In this document: positions 54,836 to 64,000 of the stretch, one piece after another
How the letters are laid out: each line of letters opens with the position of its first letter
Position numbering within the stretch: the first letter of the stretch is position 1
Assembly: GCF_003076275.1 (NCBI RefSeq)
Contig: NZ_CP029064.1
Location: 1,498,501-1,562,500 of the forward strand
Reading direction: 5' to 3'
Source: Microbulbifer sp. A4B17
GTDB lineage: Bacteria; Pseudomonadota; Gammaproteobacteria; Pseudomonadales; Cellvibrionaceae
Length of the DNA stretch: 64,000 nt
Notes under the pieces: model-generated
Told to the model about the DNA's origin: nothing
Database searches by the model: none
What the model saw: only the letters and a program-made list of their open reading frames with translations
Translations under genes and position numbers: made by a program

Positions 54836-55106
54836 TCGGTTTAATCGAAGATTTGCTTTTTCGGCACCTACTTCAAGACTTGACTTTATCTCATTCTGAG
54901 CGCCGTAGATAACAGAAATGTTACAGAAAATTGGCTTAGCATAGATGGTAACCAAGTAAGTTTAAGTTCATTTGAATATTACACGAAAGTAGTACCACAA
55001 ATTTGGCATGGATTTATCAATTTCCTACCCCTAACCTGATGCAGGCTACAACATGATGTGCACTACAACATGGTCTAGCAAGATTTTGTAAGGCTCATTC
55101 AGCAAA
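54836..55106. other. Gene-free stretch before the DUF2589 cluster
   Basis: No gene; probably contains the cluster promoter. No clear site found. Confidence 0.4.
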
Positions 55107-56157
55107 ATGTCATCAAATGGCAAAGTTTCCTGGAAGGCTGTCATGCGACAAGTAGATACAAGTGTAGTAGAGGAAGCCAAAGGCTTATTAAGTTTTATCG
55201 ATTATGGAACTTTAATCAACGCTCCTTTTGATTCTGTGGTGAACGTAACCTTCCTTTACATATACGAGGGTAGGCAGATATATCTTGTTGTTCTGTCTCT
55301 TGTTATTGTTCCGATTCCATTAATTACTGTCGATGAAGTCGATGTCCAAGTTAAGGAAAATATCAATGCCTTACCCTTACAATCGACAGAACAAGGCTCT
55401 CAGAGCCAGGTGGGTGGAGAGCTAATTTCAAGTGGCAAAATAGGTTGGAGCCCATTTAGCCCCAATGCCAGTTATTCAACTAAACAGAACTCCAAAGCAA
55501 CACAAGACTCGCGATGTTCAGTCGAATACACCCAGAATGTACAAGTGCATGCCACCCAGGCCGAGTTGCCTGCTGGGCTGACAACCGCTCTTTATATCCT
55601 ATCTAGTGCAAATGTCAGAATCGATGGTATTCCTGATTGGTTGTCTTTCGATTTGTCGTCACTCGGACAAACTATTTCCGGAGAAAAGGCCTCACGATTA
55701 CGGTACCGACGGATGACAAAAGACAAGTCAATCTCTTACTATAGATTTCCGAACAGAACCAAGAAAAAGCTAGTGGACTGCAACCTTTTCAACTCAATAT
55801 TTCAGCCAATATTGATAAAGTCACTAAGACTGGTGCATTCCCTATTCGAGTTGATGGGGCTTTACCTCCATCCTAGTTCGCAAGCGTCCATTAAAGCAGA
55901 TTCAACATCGATGATGCTACCACTAGTAAAGCGATTACAGTAACCGTAACCGATACAACTGGAAAAGCTCCAGCCAGTGCTACTGTGACTGCAACAGTTA
56001 ATGGAAAACTAACTGTGGATCCTTCCAGTGTGAGTATAACCAATGGTCAAGGAGCTGTAACGATCATGCTTAGGGTGATAAGAGCAATGTTACATTGACC
56101 TACACCCAAAAAGGTAGTTCGGTAATTATGACGACAATTAACGTAACTCTAACCTGA
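55107..56157 (+). pseudogene. DUF2589 protein with a C-terminal Ig-like part, frameshifted
   Basis: The first frame follows DUF2589: YGTLINAPFDSVVNV, LVIVPIPLITVDEVDVQVK, SYSTKQNSKATQDSRCSVEY and NVQVHATQAELPAGLTT with LYILSSAN. After about 55650 the reading shifts frame. Other frames give LTITVPTDDKRQVN, NISANIDKVTKTGAFPIRVD and TDTTGKAPASATVTATVNGK with TLTYTQKGSS, an Ig-like (Big) domain. At least three lesions are needed. The DUF2589 part alone could still be made. Function of the family is unknown. Confidence 0.75.
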
Positions 56158-56218
56158 ATTTTTTTGCGACGGTGGTTGAACACTACCGTTGCTTCATTAA
56201 ATCCAAGGAGAGGTAGCA

Positions 56219-56992
56219 GTGGCGACATTACAAGAAATTGTTGAGGCTATACTTACGGACTTAAATTGCGCTCAAGATTATTCAAATAAGTTAATAAGTA
56301 CGCTGGCTGAAAAGAATCAGGATGACTATTTGTTGCAAAACCTCTCCGTACCAAATGTCGCGTTGAAAGAATTGGAGGTTGATCTTAGGGTTGTTTTTCA
56401 GGGGGATTCAATTAAAACTAAGGAAGCACCTCAAAAAGAAAACTTAAAAAATAATGTAAATTTGAAAAGAATCCGTGAATTCACCAATAAAATAGTTGGA
56501 CTGGTTATTGATGATGTTGCTAAAAGAATTAGATCAGCCGCAGAGGTAAATCCCTCCACCGAGCTGCATAAAATGGGCCTGCGAGTAGCTGATGCCATCG
56601 TCAAACCATATGTAGTTCAAAGTCTTGTTAATTATTTGTTACCCTTAATGAAGGATGTAGCGAATTCTTCATCCGATCCCAAGGTTTCTATAGAAGTTTT
56701 ACTTGAGAAGGTAAGAGATAAGCTTGGAAAAGTTCTTTCAGAAGATAAATTGATAGAAAAATCATCAGTCAACATAGGAGATTATTTAACGAATGCTTTA
56801 GTTGTCCATAAACAAACAATTGAAGATTGGTATGAGGAAATGCAGAAGCTAGAGGATAATGTGAAAGCTGCTTCATTAGGAAGGTTACTTTCTTCTGATG
56901 TGATTATTGACAGTAAGAGTTTGTCCGAATTTACTGAACAAATGGCACAGAAAATAAAGCTATGCGTAAATCTAAAATGTATCATTGTATAG
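56219..56992 (+). CDS. Unknown protein typical of DUF2589 clusters (257 aa)
   Basis: GTG start with a clear AAGGAGAGG site. The N-terminal MATLQEIVEAILTDLNCAQD with the NLSVPNVALKELEVDLRVVF strand resembles proteins found next to DUF2589 genes. A long helical middle and end follow (LKRIREFTNKIVGLVIDDV, VHKQTIEDWYEEMQKLEDN). No signal peptide, membrane segment or catalytic motif. Intact. It lies between two DUF2589-type genes on the same strand and is probably co-transcribed with them. Confidence 0.7.
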   Translation: MATLQEIVEAILTDLNCAQDYSNKLISTLAEKNQDDYLLQNLSVPNVALKELEVDLRVVFQGDSIKTKEAPQKENLKNNVNLKRIREFTNKIVGLVIDDVAKRIRSAAEVNPSTELHKMGLRVADAIVKPYVVQSLVNYLLPLMKDVANSSSDPKVSIEVLLEKVRDKLGKVLSEDKLIEKSSVNIGDYLTNALVVHKQTIEDWYEEMQKLEDNVKAASLGRLLSSDVIIDSKSLSEFTEQMAQKIKLCVNLKCIIV

Positions 56993-57050
56993 ATTCTGGT
57001 ACTGATTTTAAAATACCGACGCCAGAAAATAATTAAGTAGGAAAATAGAA

Positions 57051-57511
57051 ATGTCAGATAATTCTGCCAGCTCTGTAGATCTAGCAGCCATTTTCTATGC
57101 TCCTTTAAATACGGTTGCTAATGCTGACTTTATGATAGTAGGACAGTTTGTTCAATACATTTCTGAATCTGGTGATTCGGAACCTGGACAATCTACGTAT
57201 TATCGCAAGTATGTCATTTTGGACGTTGCGCCAACGGAGGCCATTGCTGAAGGTAGCGGAGGGTCTGGTTCCTCAACATCTTTGGATGTCAATATCTGTG
57301 TGTATCGTAATATGCATCGAGCAGATATTCCTTCAGGTAAACGTAGGCTACTTTTCTTGTTAATGTTTAGTCTGCTTATCGAAACTAGCTTTATTTATCA
57401 ATTAACTTAAGTGTCACTGATTCAGAAAATCTTTCTTCAGAGGTTAAAATGGTCAACGTGGCGAATAAAAGCCATCTTCGAATTTTAATTTTTGAGGCAG
57501 GTAAAAGCTGA
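57051..57511 (+). pseudogene. Second DUF2589-like protein, frameshifted
   Basis: The start MSDNSASSVDLAAIFYAPLN and ANADFMIVGQFVQYI fit the N-terminus of DUF2589-type proteins. The reading reaches a stop at 57410 after a hydrophobic part. Another frame continues KLALFINLSVTDSENLSSEV to 57511. A single indel near 57355 explains both. The GAAGGTAGCGGAGGGTCTGG part codes for a Gly/Ser linker. Confidence 0.6.
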
Positions 57512-57835
57512 AATGATTTCATTGCAAATGTGAATATATATACAGAAATGGCTCATAGAAATTAACAGCGTTCCACCAATATCGAAGTGTTTTAATTTGA
57601 GGTAGGTGGAACAAGGATGCCCTATCAGGGCTTTGGTACTTAAAATTATAAGTCGATTTAATATTTACTTTAATTTTTTATTGGAGAAACCCTATGATTA
57701 GGAATTTCTATTATGACACTATAATTTTTGATGCAAATCTATCTAAAATTTTTATATAACTATATTTTTTCTTAAAAATTTATGTAAGAGATACAAATTT
57801 TTATTGCAGAAAAATTTAGTGTAAGTGGTATATAG

Positions 57836-58330
57836 GTGGATAACTATCAAGAAAATGTAGATTGGTCTGAATGCTAGGATAAAGATAAGGATATAGGCTT
57901 TTCCTTTATCAATACAACTGAAGGCAGCAAAGATACTAATCATCTTTTTAGTAATCAATATAATGGGGCACCAAAAATTGGAAGGATCCGTGGCGGCTAT
58001 CATTTCGTTTCCTAATCGTTCCAGTGGTTCAAAAAAGCTCAGTTTTCTAGTGGATAATAAAATCAATTGGTCTATGGATGGTAAGACTTTGCCCGGAGTT
58101 ATAGACGCTGAGCTAACCCTCTTGGATCGCTCCTCTACGGATTGACCATGGGCCTGATAATCGGTTGGATAAAAAACTTTAACGACACATATCTTGCAAG
58201 TTATGGACACCTACTAATCATCTATGACAAAGCTATTTGGTGGTATCAGAGTGATATTGGTAATTTCGGTTCACCCTCCACGTTGGGTGGAAAATATTCA
58301 AAATTTCCATTGCCGATTACGGGTAATTAG
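57836..58330 (+). pseudogene. GH25-type lysozyme (muramidase) remnant
   Basis: Frames joined in order read VDNYQENVDWSEC, stop, DKDKDIGFSFINTTEGSKDT, KIGRIRGGYHFVS, SMDGKTLPGVIDAEL, GWIKNFNDTYLASYGHLLI and DKAIWWYQSDIGNFG. The pattern (VDxYQxxVDW, FxxxxTEG, GGYHF, VIDAE) is that of GH25 lysozymes that cut the glycan backbone of peptidoglycan. Stops and shifts make it inactive. It lies downstream of the DUF2589 genes on the same strand. Confidence 0.8.
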
Positions 58331-58947
58331 GGATCCTATGATTTTTGGTGGTTTATCGAATACCCAAATTGCCGTAATCATATTTAAAGAAGAATTTTAG
58401 CAGCTTAAAAATCTATTCTTTCATACTAAAATTGCTATGACGAAATTTACTAATGATGAGTAAGAGTTCCTTAGAAAGACGTCTACTGCGAGTTAATAGA
58501 AATAGAACGATTACTTTCTCAAATACAAGAAGGGTTGCAGCGGTTATATATTGAAGCCGTATTACATATGTATTTACTAGTGTTACATCATGACACTAAT
58601 AGATTTTATGAGATTTATTAGTTTATTATCGCCAAAAGATATTGTTCTTCCTGTCGGGGTACTGAATAAGTGATATTAGGAAAGTGAAGAGGGGGTAATT
58701 CCTTCGAGGTTTTAGGCGAAAAACTATACACAATATATTAAATTTCTTATATGGCGAATACTTCATTAATGCATAGTTTAAAGAGGTGAATACATGTTAG
58801 ATCGTTTAGGTGTAAAAATATGCAAATGTATATTTGTCTGGTGAAATGCCGATATTTATCCACATTGAATTAAGTTACCATAATTAATTTGTGTATTAAC
58901 CTTTCAGGAAAACTATCGACTTAATTGCTATAAACAGGAGCATTCCG
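58331..58947. other. AT-rich gene-free stretch before an AraC-type gene
   Basis: No coding region supported. It presumably carries the AraC-type promoter. Confidence 0.45.
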
Positions 58948-59352
58948 GTGAATACTGATCCGTTAGTAGAGGTTAGAAGAATTGATCTTAAAATATGTCA
59001 ATCAAATAATTATGATTTAGTATTTAATAGAATTTACAAAGCAATTATTGTAAATTTGGAGGATCAGAATTTCACTGTGGGGAGCTTATCTAAAGCTGCA
59101 TTTTTAAGTAGATCGCAATTGTATAGAAATGTAAAAAAAAATATCGGGGTTTCGCCACAATTTTTAATTACCTGGCTAAGAATAAAAAAAGGGGCCCAAT
59201 TTCTGGAGAGCGGAGTGGATAATATTACCTGGATTTCATATAGTGTTGGATTTAAGAGTTCTTCTCACTTTAGTCGAAGATTTCGTTATCAATATGGAAT
59301 TCCACCGTCAAAATATAAATGTCTCCATTCAACTTTGAAGTGCATCATTTAA
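58948..59352 (+). CDS. AraC-family transcription regulator, DNA-binding domain only (134 aa)
   Basis: GTG start with AGGAG upstream. The whole protein is little more than the AraC double helix-turn-helix: FTVGSLSKAAFLSRSQLYRN, VSPQFLITWLRIKKGAQFL, WISYSVGFKSSSHFSRRFRY and GIPPSKYK. The short N-terminus lacks an effector domain, so it may act constitutively or through a partner. Possible targets are the neighbouring cell-wall enzyme or DUF2589 genes; this is inference. Confidence 0.92.
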   Translation: MNTDPLVEVRRIDLKICQSNNYDLVFNRIYKAIIVNLEDQNFTVGSLSKAAFLSRSQLYRNVKKNIGVSPQFLITWLRIKKGAQFLESGVDNITWISYSVGFKSSSHFSRRFRYQYGIPPSKYKCLHSTLKCII

Positions 59353-59493
59353 TTATCTGGAAACTAACGGTCAGCCGAAGGTAACATCCGTCTATTCTTT
59401 TCCGCCATGAGTTAAAGTGGTGACAAAAGCTACCGACAGATGGCCGAATACCAGTGATGTCAGCTCTGGTTGTTAAAGGAATGTGATCAGAAG

Positions 59494-60335
59494 CTGTTTC
59501 ATAACTTCAGTAGTGTAATTAACATACAGGCAATATAGAAAAAAGCTCTGCAAGAAGATAAATAGCGATCCCACCTGATGGCCAAACGACGGTAGTTCCC
59601 TAGTCATGCAAAAGTTTGTTCAACGTTTCCAGTGTCGCGCAGACCTTCTAAGTTTCTGCCATCTTATTTCGTAGGTTTTCTTCTATTCCTTCGGTGAGGG
59701 TAAATCCGGTCAATTTCACGTTGGGACAAGCTATAGCGTGACGGGGCAGAATCTGAAAATTTACCATATACAAAGCATCGTATTTTTGTATTTTCAAAGA
59801 TAACATCGAGTAGTGGCTGCAATAAATTTACTTCTGCTGGTGAGGCCGAAGTAACGGTGCCTCCCAATGGAATACCTTCGCCATCGACCACCACCATCCA
59901 CTTTATACCCTTGCGCCACCTGGTTTTCCGGCTCCTGCTCCCCTTTTTTTTCTGAAGCAAAGCTGCCATCCGAAAAGACCTCCTCCCAGTTAAGCAAAGA
60001 CTGTTGATCCAACAGCTCTAGGAATCTTCTCCATGCCTGTAACCAAGCGCCTTGCTCTTCCCAAAACTGGAGCCTTCTTCAGCAAGTTCTTGATGATGGA
60101 TAAGATGGAGGTAGATCCTTTCATCGTACTCCCGACCGCAAAAATCATAAAATACCTTCAAAACATGTACGTTTATCAATGGGTTTGAAGTCACCTTTTT
60201 TACGTTTTGCTTGGGAAGGCAAGGCTCAATCAATTTCCACTGATCGTTGGTTAATTCTGACTTAAATCTACTCATATTTACTGGTCATATCATTCCATAA
60301 GGCTACTAGAATAATTGATTTCAAGTTATGAAACA
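59494..60335 (-). mobile_element. IS5-family (IS427-like) element, nearly full length but frameshifted
   Basis: Ends share CTGTTTCATAACTT as inverted repeats near 59494 and 60335. The minus strand reads MSRFKSELTNDQWKLIEPCL, FYDFCGREYDERIYL, LNWEEVFSDGSFASEKKG, KWMVVVDGEGIPLGG and RYSLSQREIDRIYPHRRNR with several frame changes. The same element appears at 63105-63660. Confidence 0.88.
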
Positions 60336-60534
60336 GGTTCTAGAGTCAGAGGGCAGTCGCCAGGGAGACTTGAGTTAGTCAGCTATAGTTTACAGACAGC
60401 TAGTTCATAATTGAGGTTTAAAAGGCTACCACTGTAAATAAGCATCAACGGATGACTGAAGAGCAATGTAGAAAGAAGAGGAATCCAAAAAAGATGCCAC
60501 CGAAAACAATTACATAGATATACAGTAAACTGAA

Positions 60535-60990
60535 GTTGTAATGTAGCCCGGAGCAACGTTCCAGCTTGCTAGAGTAGAGCAGGAAGGAAACCTGTTAATT
60601 AGCCCTGAAGTTCTTTACCTACAAGTCTGGGCTGATAAGCAATTGAATGGGACCCTATGCGAAAATTTGTGGTGCAGGGGTAGGCCCTACATAAAATCAT
60701 CAAATGGAAAGTCAACTCGGGGGCACATCAATACGCCATCATCATCGAACAGCGTCTACAAAATATCGATGATGCATCTTGCATCGGAGACTAGAAAATT
60801 GCTACCGTTATAGCTAGAGGCCTTTTGGGAGTGGGGGCAGAACGAGAATACTATTGGCTTGCTGTGTCAGTACTTTCTGAAATAAACTGATTTCAAGCTT
60901 GTGAATCAAGCAGATGTCGGGGCGACTATTGCGCGTTTAAATAATCGCCCCAGTAAAATAATAGGATATAAAACTCCTAGATAGATAGTC
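60535..60990 (+). pseudogene. IS30-family transposase remnant, second lineage
   Basis: Frames give NLLISPEVLYLQVWADKQLN, CRGRPYIKSSNGKSTRGHI, then after deletion FWEWGQNENTIGLL-like sequence, VNQADVGATIARLNNRP and ILGYKTP. It differs from the other IS30 remnants in the window. No active frame. Confidence 0.78.
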
Positions 60991-61060
60991 GGATAATATT
61001 AAGCTGCTACAGATCCAGCAACCTGAAGGATGATACTCCTCATAGTTGAATCCACGATAT

Positions 61061-61729
61061 TTAATTATTAGCATTTATAAGTTTATTAAGAGTATTAATA
61101 TCTGTAGGTGGAGGCGTTACCTTATCTGATAAAGGCATTCTCTCATATGCATGTTCTAGCTTTAAATCATAATGATTAGAAGCATATGAAGGTCCATTAT
61201 ATCTACGCGCAAACTCAGCCCATGCGCGACTTCTCAAATACATTTGCAAACTATTCGAAACTATAAATCTCGCCATGATATAGAGCTGTGCTCCATCGGA
61301 ATACATCATAGCTTCTACAAACGCCAGCACTGTTGAGAACCCACAAGCCTTATAATTCGCTCCCAATATCTGACCAAGCCCCCATGAACAAGAAGCAAGA
61401 GCTGCATCTTTATTAATAGCCATAGCTTTTTCAAGCCATAGATATCGATCTGATTGTGTCACTGGATATGGCATTGTGCCTGGATAAGGGTATGCTAAAT
61501 TCTCACGTGATGCTCTCTGACGCTGTTTTGGTATAGTTAGCTCCCGATAGAAAATATGAGGCTCGTTGAGTATGATTGGTCTATCTTCATATCCAAAACC
61601 TTTTCCCGCACTTTCAACCGAAAGAACTGACTTTAATGCGGCTATTTCACACCCAAGGTATCCAGCTATAATTCTTATATCATCATCATTCATAGGTAGT
61701 GCTGCACCAGAGAAATTCATGTTGGACAT
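61061..61729 (-). CDS. N-acetylmuramidase domain endolysin (222 aa)
   Basis: The protein matches the N-acetylmuramidase family: LKSVLSVESAGKGFGYEDRP with the likely catalytic Glu39, ILNEPHIFYREL, ASCSWGLGQILGANYKACGF and AWAEFARRYNGPSYASNHYD. No signal peptide or membrane anchor is visible, as in phage endolysins. The C-terminal 20 residues are a Pro/Asn-rich tail without a binding domain. Intact; likely a prophage remnant, and the only complete peptidoglycan hydrolase in the window. Confidence 0.92.
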   Translation of the reverse strand: MSNMNFSGAALPMNDDDIRIIAGYLGCEIAALKSVLSVESAGKGFGYEDRPIILNEPHIFYRELTIPKQRQRASRENLAYPYPGTMPYPVTQSDRYLWLEKAMAINKDAALASCSWGLGQILGANYKACGFSTVLAFVEAMMYSDGAQLYIMARFIVSNSLQMYLRSRAWAEFARRYNGPSYASNHYDLKLEHAYERMPLSDKVTPPPTDINTLNKLINANN

Positions 61730-62079
61730 ATTTGCACCAAAATAATTATCACCACATTCATTAAAATTATAGTCTATCTATAGAGCCCCTGATAAGCTAT
61801 AGTCAAAATTGGGTAAAAGAAGAAACCTCTGTATAAATTTCTGCAAAAATAGGGTGCAATAATACTCGATAGTGAGCAAAATAAAGTAACACAGATCATA
61901 CTCCAAGTCGGCTTTACTGAAACTGAGTAACGGAACAAACGTAGTAAGACCCATCAGCAAAAAATTTCTTTTACCCAAGGACACTTTAGTTTCATGTACT
62001 CGCCTTGTGGTTAAGATAAAACCCCCTATGCAATCTTTGGACGTGGCCGCAGCCCTTACAGGTTGAGAGTTATACTGCG
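61730..62079. other. Stretch with no supported gene
   Basis: A minus-strand frame covers most of it (61778-62095), but it starts inside IS5 sequence and lacks a ribosome site. Otherwise AT-rich. Confidence 0.4.
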
Positions 62080-62345
62080 GATTTATAACATACATTTATT
62101 TTACAATCTTAGTGACCCAGCAATGGAGGATTCTCTCTATTAGATTGGGGATATGTACCACTTTGCTGGCCTGACACTTACAAAGCCTACTCCTGATGAG
62201 ACTACTATCCTTGATTTTTGCCGCCTACTAGCACACCCGCTGGGACGCCAGCAATTTGAAGAGATAAGAGGCAACATCGTAGATATAATGATTATCAATG
62301 CACCCAGCTCCATTAGAAATGGTAAAAAGGCTTATGAGCCATAGA
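62080..62345 (+). pseudogene. IS5-family transposase N-terminal remnant
   Basis: LFYNLSDPAMEDSLY followed by a stop, then MYHFAGLTLTKPTPDETTIL and FCRLLAHPLGRQQFEEIRG, the same region as at 46200-46370 but from a diverged copy. Confidence 0.82.
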
Positions 62346-62527
62346 TGTATCCGATCAAAAAAAATGGCAGTAATTTTTGCTATGAGAGTGTATATCGGAT
62401 TTTATGAGTCAGTCATAGGGCGAGTTCTACATAGCTAGGAAAAATGAGTCTGGGGTGGATTTGGGTACATTTTTTAGGGAGGACTTATCTATTGGGAAAT
62501 GTTTTAGGCTTGCTTATTTTTAGCTAA

Positions 62528-62735
62528 TTCAACACATAGGTAATCCACTATCTATGGTGGTGAGACTTGACAGGGTTCTGCCGTTCCGGCGTGCAGAGTA
62601 AAAACATGACCTTCATGATGCGGCAAGTTATATAAGAAGCCTGTTTTCTAGCTTGGCAGTGCCAAGCTCACATGAAACATCATTGCAGATACTACTTGGT
62701 ATTTGTCTCAAAGTATCGAAAGAAAGCATAAACTA
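62528..62735 (+). mobile_element. IS200-type left end and TnpA start
   Basis: AATCCACTATCTATGGTGG hairpin, GCCGTTCCGGCG, then LAWQCQAHMKHHCRYYLVFV and SKYRKKA, the TnpA N-terminus, ending at a stop near 62730. Confidence 0.75.
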
Positions 62736-63104
62736 GGGTAAGGGAAAGGAAACCAATATTAGAATATTTCATTTTTACCTTCTTAAGGTTGGATAAATCT
62801 GATATTAACAATCAAAAGTTTGGACGATTTTAAAATTTTTTCTTTTCTCTATGTTGTAATCTCGATCGAAAGAGAAATACAACTGGGTTCGCAACGAGAT
62901 TTGCAAGCCATAAAAAGGGGGCGACTGCACCAATTTGATAGTGGCTAATCGCTGTGAGCCTAAGGAGTTATCTTTTCTAGATCGATGTACCTCATACCTG
63001 AGGCGTTAAGAACTCCTTAGTGGTCTCGAAGTGCGTATATCGACAATTGTTTTACTGCGAGTGAGAATTCTATTTTAGACACTCGAGTTGGGTCTTGGAG
63101 TGGC
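62736..63104. other. Stretch with no recognisable gene
   Basis: No coding frame supported. The part near 63045-63100 (GCGAGTGAGAATTCTATTTT) resembles the segment at 51550, probably another IS end. Confidence 0.4.
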
Positions 63105-63660
63105 TTGAAGCTGTTTTATAACTTGAAATCAGTTATTCTTGGGCATTCATGGAATGATAAGAACAGTAAGTTTGAGTAGATTTAAGTTAGAATTAACCGA
63201 CGCCCTGTGGGTGTTGATTGAGCCTTGCTTTCCCCAGCTAAACGTGGAAAAGGTGGCTGCAAACCCATTGATAACCGTGCATGTTTTAAAGGTATTTTAT
63301 AATTTTTGCGGTCGGGAGTACGATGGAAGGATCTACCTCCATCTTATCCATCATCAAGAACTTGCTGAAGGAGACTCCAGTTTTGGGAGGAGCAAGGCGC
63401 TTGGTTACAGGCATGGAGAAGATTCCTAGAGCTGTTGGATCAACAGTCTTTGCTTAACTGGGAGGAAGTCTTTTCGGATGGCAGCTTTGCTTCAGTAAAA
63501 AAAGGGGAGCAGGAGTCGGAAAACCAGGTGGAGCAAGGGTGCAAAGTGGATGGTGTTGGTCGGTGGTGAAAGTATTATATTGGAAGGCACTGTTACATCG
63601 GCCTCACCAGCAGAAGTTAATTTATTACAGCTACTACTGGATGTTACTCATGAGGGCCTC
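63105..63660 (+). pseudogene. IS5-family (IS427-like) transposase remnant
   Basis: Left end GCTGTTTTATAACTTG, then SRFKLELTDALWVLIEPCFP, FYNFCGREYDGRIYLHLIHH and, after a stop, LLNWEEVFSDGSFAS in another frame. Ends near 63655 where a different IS5 end begins. Confidence 0.85.
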
Positions 63661-63674
63661 AAAAAAATTCACTG

Positions 63675-64000
63675 ATTTTCAGTAGAATAGCCCAACCTCC
63701 CTCTGGTAAAGGTTATTGTCTAATGCAGCCGAATTTTTTCGGTCTTGATGACCGCCATCGCTAGTTAAATGAACATGATCCATTGGTTGCTCTGCGTTAG
63801 CCGACTGGTTGGGAGGACTTCAGAAGCACTTTGAATAAAATTCCGAAATCTCCAAGGAAGAGTAATGCTGGAAGAAGACCCTTTGATAAGGTGCTGATGT
63901 TCAAGGCACTTATAATACAGCATTTATATAACCTATCGATGATGAGCTAGAAAATCAGATACACGACCGATTTTCATTTTGTCGATTTCTGAGCCTAAAT
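63675..64000 (+). pseudogene. IS5-family transposase start, running off the right edge
   Basis: The leader shares sequence with 42400-42640. The frame KIPKSPRKSNAGRRPFDKVL then MFKALIIQHLYNLSDDELEN and IHDRFSFCRFLSLN fits the IS5-group N-terminus. Whether it is intact cannot be judged because the window ends. Confidence 0.75.

Noticed and set aside
61778..62095. Minus-strand 105-aa frame upstream of the muramidase
   Set aside because: It begins inside IS5-derived sequence, lacks a ribosome site and has no recognisable feature.

Overview
The window looks like a mobile-element-rich accessory region of a marine-type gammaproteobacterium, possibly Cellvibrionales-like. This rests on the general character of MutS, the integron cassettes and the IS families; no rRNA or intact tRNA fixes the taxon. 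The only clear core gene is the 5' part of mutS at the left edge. Everything else is integron cassettes, prophage pieces, insertion sequences in all stages of decay, and islands of intact cargo genes between them.

Layout. (1) 1-662: mutS N-terminus, minus strand. (2) 1471-5323: eight gene cassettes, each closed by an attC site, with no integron integrase in view. The array ends against a truncated, frameshifted umuC. (3) 6929-12900: a decayed prophage. It has an integrase, a DUF4224 remnant and an overlapping early operon with a KilAC protein and a CxxC/CxxC zinc protein, followed by endolysin and holin remnants. (4) 13154-17300: a second cassette stretch (ankyrin protein, membrane protein, DUF4265 remnant, lipoprotein), broken by an IS1182-family and an IS3-family element. 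(5) 19136-33345: an atypical LuxR-type regulator, then an IS-bounded island. The island holds a minus-strand five-gene operon (31798 to 24153) built around a borosin-type peptide N-methyltransferase (OphMA-like) fused to a large beta-rich C-terminal half. With it are two large related proteins carrying low-complexity repeats, one unknown protein and a 2-oxoglutarate/Fe(II)-type oxygenase. (6) 33387-46388: an RRM protein, several orphan membrane or secreted proteins, a phosphoesterase of the phospholipase C type and many IS remnants. It also has a 698-bp tandem duplication. (7) 46389-50368: a patatin phospholipase cassette enclosed by two nearly identical IS50-like copies. (8) 50467-53394: a candidate ADP-ribosyltransferase-fold protein, IS66/IS481/IS5 debris, and a second LuxR-type regulator related to the one at 19136. 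(9) 55107-64000: a damaged DUF2589 cluster, a GH25 lysozyme remnant, an AraC regulator, an intact N-acetylmuramidase and more IS5/IS30/IS200 remnants.

How the parts work together. Cassette genes share one orientation and each cassette's start matches its own attC, so they were captured by integron recombination. The five genes around the methyltransferase are tightly spaced on one strand and probably one transcript. I propose they form a RiPP-like or protein-modification system with backbone N-methylation and oxidation; this is inference and the substrate is not identified. The remaining islands look like separately acquired cargo. I see no CRISPR array.
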